This document shows positions 60,604 through 64,000 of a DNA stretch of 64,000 nt, in pieces. A model generated the notes under the pieces. It ran no database searches and was not told where the DNA came from. It was given only the letters and a program-made list of their open reading frames with translations. Position numbers and translations under genes: made by a program. The stretch's first letter is position 1. Each line of letters opens with the position of its first letter. Origin of the DNA: an uncultured Bacteroides sp. (GTDB lineage: Bacteria > Bacteroidota > Bacteroidia > Bacteroidales > Bacteroidaceae); assembly GCF_963676325.1 (NCBI RefSeq), contig NZ_OY781099.1, forward strand, positions 2,604,001-2,668,000, in the 5' to 3' direction.

Positions 60604-61645
60604 ACTCGGGCAAGGTAAAATCAAGAAAGACAGGAAGATGGTCGCTGAATCCACCCTGATACTTCATTCCATAATAAGTTCTAAAAGGTTTGACACCGGA
60701 ATATTTATCGTCCTTTTCCAGAAGGAATGGCTGATTACAAATGCCGGCTTGCTTTTCGGATGTGGAAAGTCCGTCTTTGTGGTTCAACAGAAAACCGGAA
60801 ACAATCAATTGGTCGAGAATATTCCATTCTCCCTGATATTTATAACTGCCAAAAGATTTATCTTTCTCCCTTTCTGCCAGGAGATTATATAACGTTTTAT
60901 CGTCGGGCGCAGAAGAAGGCGCTTTGGCTCCCAGAATTTCCGAAATGGATTTGTTATGTGGATAATCATTAAAATCACCCATAATAAGGATATTGGGATG
61001 GGTGCGGACGGTAAAAAGACTATCGGTATAGTGTTTCAGACAGCTAGCGGCAAAGATTCGGTTTGGCTCGCTCTCTTTTTCTCCGCCCGTTCTTGATGGA
61101 AGATGGCAGACAAATACATCAAGGCTATCGCCATTAATAACCTGCCCCACAACATGAAGGATATCTCGCGTAGGTCTTTTATTCTTATCGGGAAAATTTA
61201 TGCGAATAGAATCGTGAGCTATTAACCGAAAACTGCCTCGCTGGTAAAGCAAAGCCACATCAATACCGCGTTCATCCCGTGAATGTGTCATTATATAACG
61301 GTATCCTTGCGTTTTTAAAGGCGAATATTTCATCAGACCGGTGAGCACGCTATCGTTCTCAACCTCACAAAGCCCCACAAGTACCGGAGGATTCCACTCT
61401 CCTACTGCAGTTATTACCTTACTTATATGGTTAAGTTTCTGTTTATATCGCCCATAATGCCAGGCTCTCATGGAGTTTGGAAGGAATTCATAATCATTCT
61501 TCAGCGTGTCGTGCTTACAATCAAAAAGGTTCTCCGTATTATAAAACATCACCCGAAAACCTGTCTGTGGGAAAGCCTCTCCACCACAAAGCAGAAAGAC
61601 TAAGATAAATAAGCATGCAGTAAGCGGTTGTCGGTAATGAATCAT
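60602..61645 (-). CDS. Secreted endonuclease/exonuclease/phosphatase-family protein
   Basis: A 347-residue protein begun at ATG 61645 (MIHYRQPLTACLFILVF), which gives a proper signal peptide; the frame is open for 28 further codons upstream inside the previous gene. The EEP fold motifs are FYNTENLFD, GLCEVEND (metal Glu), DVFVCHLPSRTGG, LIMGDFNDYP (Asp) and FSDHLPVFLDF (His). All catalytic positions are kept, so it should be an active phosphodiesterase; substrate could be nucleic acid or a phospholipid. It starts 13 bp after the beta-helix gene. Confidence 0.82.
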   Translation of the reverse strand: MIHYRQPLTACLFILVFLLCGGEAFPQTGFRVMFYNTENLFDCKHDTLKNDYEFLPNSMRAWHYGRYKQKLNHISKVITAVGEWNPPVLVGLCEVENDSVLTGLMKYSPLKTQGYRYIMTHSRDERGIDVALLYQRGSFRLIAHDSIRINFPDKNKRPTRDILHVVGQVINGDSLDVFVCHLPSRTGGEKESEPNRIFAASCLKHYTDSLFTVRTHPNILIMGDFNDYPHNKSISEILGAKAPSSAPDDKTLYNLLAEREKDKSFGSYKYQGEWNILDQLIVSGFLLNHKDGLSTSEKQAGICNQPFLLEKDDKYSGVKPFRTYYGMKYQGGFSDHLPVFLDFTLPE

Positions 61646-61658
61646 ATCTGTTTTCTGA

Positions 61659-63086
61659 TTATTTATCTCCTGGCATCCATTCATAACAACCGGCATCGGG
61701 CTTACCATCCTGCAATCGGTCCCGACCATTCAAATCATACGGATAATTACGGGCAATCTCAATATCACCTATATTTTTGGCTTTGCAGAGAGAATCCGGA
61801 CGGAAGTCATACTTATAATCCGCTTTACCTATATATAAGAAGCTTCTCTCCTTTGCCCAAGTGATACTTATCAGACGGTCACTGGCTGCTTCTTCTTTGG
61901 AATTAATGAGTGAATGAGAGAAGTGATAATCAAAAGCGATTGCTTTATTATCCGACTGGCTCCCTCCTACTTCATCAGACGAAGAACCAGTAATCAAGCA
62001 ATTATAAAAAGAGGTCTTAAGCGGATAAGTTGCCTTACCTTTATAATTAGCATAAGCCAAAGCAACCCCGGAACGGATATCCCACGCAAAGAAATTGGCA
62101 AGGGTGCAATGAGTAAATATATAATCCCCTCCCAACAGATTTACACAATTATTCCCAGCATTTGTAATCTGACAATTAGCAATCTCGGCTTTACAGGAAG
62201 TGAGGCTCAGAGCATCTCCTTTCACATTTTGCAAAATAGAATTGACAAGCCAAAGCTTTTCCTTATCTACAGCAGAAGAATCACATAGAATACCATATTC
62301 ACCACTATGAATATCTACATAATCAAGCTTGTTCTGGTAACTGGAAGAATAAAAACGTACTCCGCCCCACTGTCCGGGCACCCTGTCATAAGGAAGATTG
62401 GTAAACAGATTGTCCAATCTGTCACCTCGAAACAAGACCGGTGCACCAAGTGTACCTTGAGCCTCAACAGTGCCATGCACCAACATAGATGCTTTATCGT
62501 GAAAATAGAGTCGGGTTCCGGCTTCACATTGTAGTTTTGCACCTTCATTTATCCGCAGACTATCATAAATAAGTATGGGCCTTTTAGATGTAAAGAGTGT
62601 ATCTTTCTGAATGGTTTTTCCTTTTAGAATAAGCACATCCTGTCCATAGGCCAACAATTTTACATCCTGCTTAACTCCGTTGGTAGTAAACACCAAAGAA
62701 TCTTTCATCAATATAGGGTTATCTCTGTTCTGAGGATTAATTTTCACCTCAACAAAAATATGCATACTGTCTTCTCCCTGTATCTCTATATCAGAAAAGT
62801 GAGTTCCTTTTTCTCCATCCACATTTACTTTAAAGCCCGAATTGGCAGCATTTGCCAGAACAATAGAAGAAATTTTCAGCGCTTGCTTATTGGGATTATA
62901 AACTTTAATCTGTGCAGTGGCTGAACCAATGGAAGTAAAAACAGTGTCAAACGAAAGGGTATCCTGCGAAAAAGCCAACAGATGAGAAGAGTCAGTAGAG
63001 AAAGTCTCATCATTACACGAAGAGAATAAGGTGCTTATTCCTGTCAGCAGAAAACAGAACTGTATGATTGAAAGAATTTTCTTCAT
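61659..63086 (-). CDS. Lipoprotein with right-handed beta-helix repeats
   Basis: A 475-residue lipoprotein (signal ending LFSSC at residue 24). Residues about 35-145 form an Ig-like domain (FDTVFTSIGSATAQIKVYNPNKQALKISSI). From about 180 onward short parallel beta-helix turns appear (LQCEAGTRLYFHDKASMLVHGT, LVNSILQNVKGDALSLTSCKAEIANCQITNAGNNCVNLLGG). The end (DLNGRDRLQDGKPDAGCYEW) is typical of right-handed parallel beta-helix proteins. The substrate is unknown. It precedes and is probably co-transcribed with the EEP gene. Confidence 0.78.
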   Translation of the reverse strand: MKKILSIIQFCFLLTGISTLFSSCNDETFSTDSSHLLAFSQDTLSFDTVFTSIGSATAQIKVYNPNKQALKISSIVLANAANSGFKVNVDGEKGTHFSDIEIQGEDSMHIFVEVKINPQNRDNPILMKDSLVFTTNGVKQDVKLLAYGQDVLILKGKTIQKDTLFTSKRPILIYDSLRINEGAKLQCEAGTRLYFHDKASMLVHGTVEAQGTLGAPVLFRGDRLDNLFTNLPYDRVPGQWGGVRFYSSSYQNKLDYVDIHSGEYGILCDSSAVDKEKLWLVNSILQNVKGDALSLTSCKAEIANCQITNAGNNCVNLLGGDYIFTHCTLANFFAWDIRSGVALAYANYKGKATYPLKTSFYNCLITGSSSDEVGGSQSDNKAIAFDYHFSHSLINSKEEAASDRLISITWAKERSFLYIGKADYKYDFRPDSLCKAKNIGDIEIARNYPYDLNGRDRLQDGKPDAGCYEWMPGDK

Positions 63087-63100
63087 TAGTTTACAGATAA

Positions 63101-63132
63101 ATATAGGGGTAACTTTTTGGCTACCCCTATAT
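63101..63132 (-). terminator. Terminator of pepD
   Basis: ATATAGGGGTA (63101-63111) pairs perfectly with TACCCCTATAT (63122-63132). On the minus strand it follows the pepD stop codon by about 25 bp. Confidence 0.75.
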
Positions 63133-63156
63133 AGAAACGCAGAAAGTGCGTAAATA

Positions 63157-64000
63157 TTATTTCTTTGCAGGAATATTTACCAATACTTCAAGCAAATGTT
63201 TCCAGAATTTATCGACTGTTGGGATCAACATACGTTCATCAGGTGAGTGAACACCGCGAAGAGTTGGACCAAATGATACCATATCCAGTGAAGGATATTT
63301 CTCTAAAAACAGTCCACATTCCAGACCGGCGTGAATAGCTTTCACTTTAGGCTCTACGCCAAACAAGCGAACATAAGCTTCTTCCGCCACTTTCAGAATA
63401 GGCGATGCCGGATTTGGCTTCCATCCCGGATAACCGTCGCCAACAGAAACTCTTGCGCCACCCAGTTCGAAAGCAGCTTTTACAGCAGCAGACACATCTT
63501 TACGTGAAGAAAGAGTGGAACTACGCTGGCTGGTTTCTACACGAATAATGTTTTCTCCCGGCATTTTAATGGAAGCAAGATTGGAAGATGTTTCCACAAA
63601 TCCAGGAATTTCCTGACTCATTGCAAAAACGCCATGGAAAACAGTATATAGAGATTTAATCAGACTAGCTGTTGTATCACGGTCTATTGCTGTAGAAACC
63701 GGAGATTCTGACTGAAGCACCCATTTCATATTAGGTTCAGTAACAGCAAACTCAGCTTCCACTTCAGATGCAAAGATGTTCAGATCTACACGAACTGATT
63801 CTTTATTTGCCATTGGAACAGCGCAAACTGCATGTGCTTCACGAGGAATTGCATTGTGCAGGTTACCACCTTTGATCTCACAAAGATAAAAATCATACTT
63901 CTCAGTCAGCAATGACAAGAAACGTACCAACTGCTTGTTAGCATTGGCTCTATTCTTATTAATATCATCACCAGAGTGCCCACCTGTTAACCCTTGAACA
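63157..64000 (-). CDS. pepD: Xaa-His dipeptidase (aminoacyl-histidine dipeptidase), 5' part missing
   Basis: At least 280 codons of an M20-family dipeptidase run off the end of the window. The frame stays open to base 64000 through GLTGGHSGDDINKNRANANK, a hallmark of PepD, so the in-frame TTG at 63930 is not the start. Other motifs are GFVETSSNLA, ETSQRSS and IHAGLECGLFLEKYP (metal Glu), with FGPTLRGVHSPDER. The full family length is about 485 residues. It cleaves Xaa-His and some other dipeptides. A terminator follows its stop. Confidence 0.9.
   Translation of the reverse strand, partial: VQGLTGGHSGDDINKNRANANKQLVRFLSLLTEKYDFYLCEIKGGNLHNAIPREAHAVCAVPMANKESVRVDLNIFASEVEAEFAVTEPNMKWVLQSESPVSTAIDRDTTASLIKSLYTVFHGVFAMSQEIPGFVETSSNLASIKMPGENIIRVETSQRSSTLSSRKDVSAAVKAAFELGGARVSVGDGYPGWKPNPASPILKVAEEAYVRLFGVEPKVKAIHAGLECGLFLEKYPSLDMVSFGPTLRGVHSPDERMLIPTVDKFWKHLLEVLVNIPAKK

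Noticed and set aside
1..64000. tRNA, rRNA, insertion sequence or prophage genes
   Set aside because: No T-loop signature with matching arms, no rRNA motif, and no transposase, integrase or phage structural gene was seen on either strand by reading; a tRNA or covariance-model search was not possible.

Overview
The window reads as a chromosomal segment of a Bacteroidales bacterium, most likely Bacteroides or a close relative. The DNA is AT-rich. Many genes are preceded by the Bacteroidetes -7 box TAnnTTTG rather than a -10/-35 pair, and Shine-Dalgarno sequences are rare. The gene content also fits: a mutY-ssb-gldE-gldD cluster, surface lipoproteins, a BtuB/BtuG-type cobalamin locus, an ECF sigma operon and a protein with a type IX secretion tail. 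I see no rRNA, tRNA, CRISPR array, phage or transposase gene. Both ends cut a gene: a sugar-isomerase-like gene at base 1 and pepD at base 64000.

Layout. 1-6057: a partial isomerase-like gene, then a leftward operon (transglutaminase-like protein, DUF3805/3806 protein, ABC-F ATPase, PHP phosphoesterase). 6167-8760: a PhoB/PhoR-like two-component system. 8771-15305: a cobalamin region with two cobalamin riboswitches. The first has no recognisable gene behind it. The second heads an operon of a DUF4465 lipoprotein, BtuB, and a fusion of a BtuG-like propeller to a second surface domain. Between the riboswitches lies an HU-related gene whose leader holds a phased palindrome array. 15438-22276: the conserved mutY-ssb-gldE-gldD-PPTase cluster, opposite hup, a 30-residue basic ribosome-type protein and rng. 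22277-36246: a leftward efflux operon with one adaptor, one ATPase, six permeases in three A+B pairs, TolC, a sigma-54 activator and its kinase. A sigma-54-like promoter and an upstream palindrome precede it. 36554-39928: a large secreted purple-acid-phosphatase-like enzyme behind PHO-box-like direct repeats. 40711-53285: housekeeping and envelope genes (glucosaminidase, cytidine deaminase, phosphohexomutase, C69 and M23 peptidases, Amt, alanine dehydrogenase, FabK/NMO-like). 53608-56883: an ECF sigma operon with an inner-membrane/outer-membrane barrel fusion. 57187-64000: nadC, rlmH, a GH13 lipoprotein, an EEP-family nuclease/phosphatase, a beta-helix lipoprotein and pepD.

The most unusual signal is outside the genes. 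Six intergenic arrays each contain three or four short cores repeated at exactly 22 bp, about two helical turns. Core sequences differ between arrays: GGTCATGACC, TGTACA (three arrays), GTCTAGAC and AGACGAAT. Two further palindromic repeat families, built on GGTGGCAG-type or GGGTGGAGATGG-type arms, also lie between genes. I do not recognise these as named elements.
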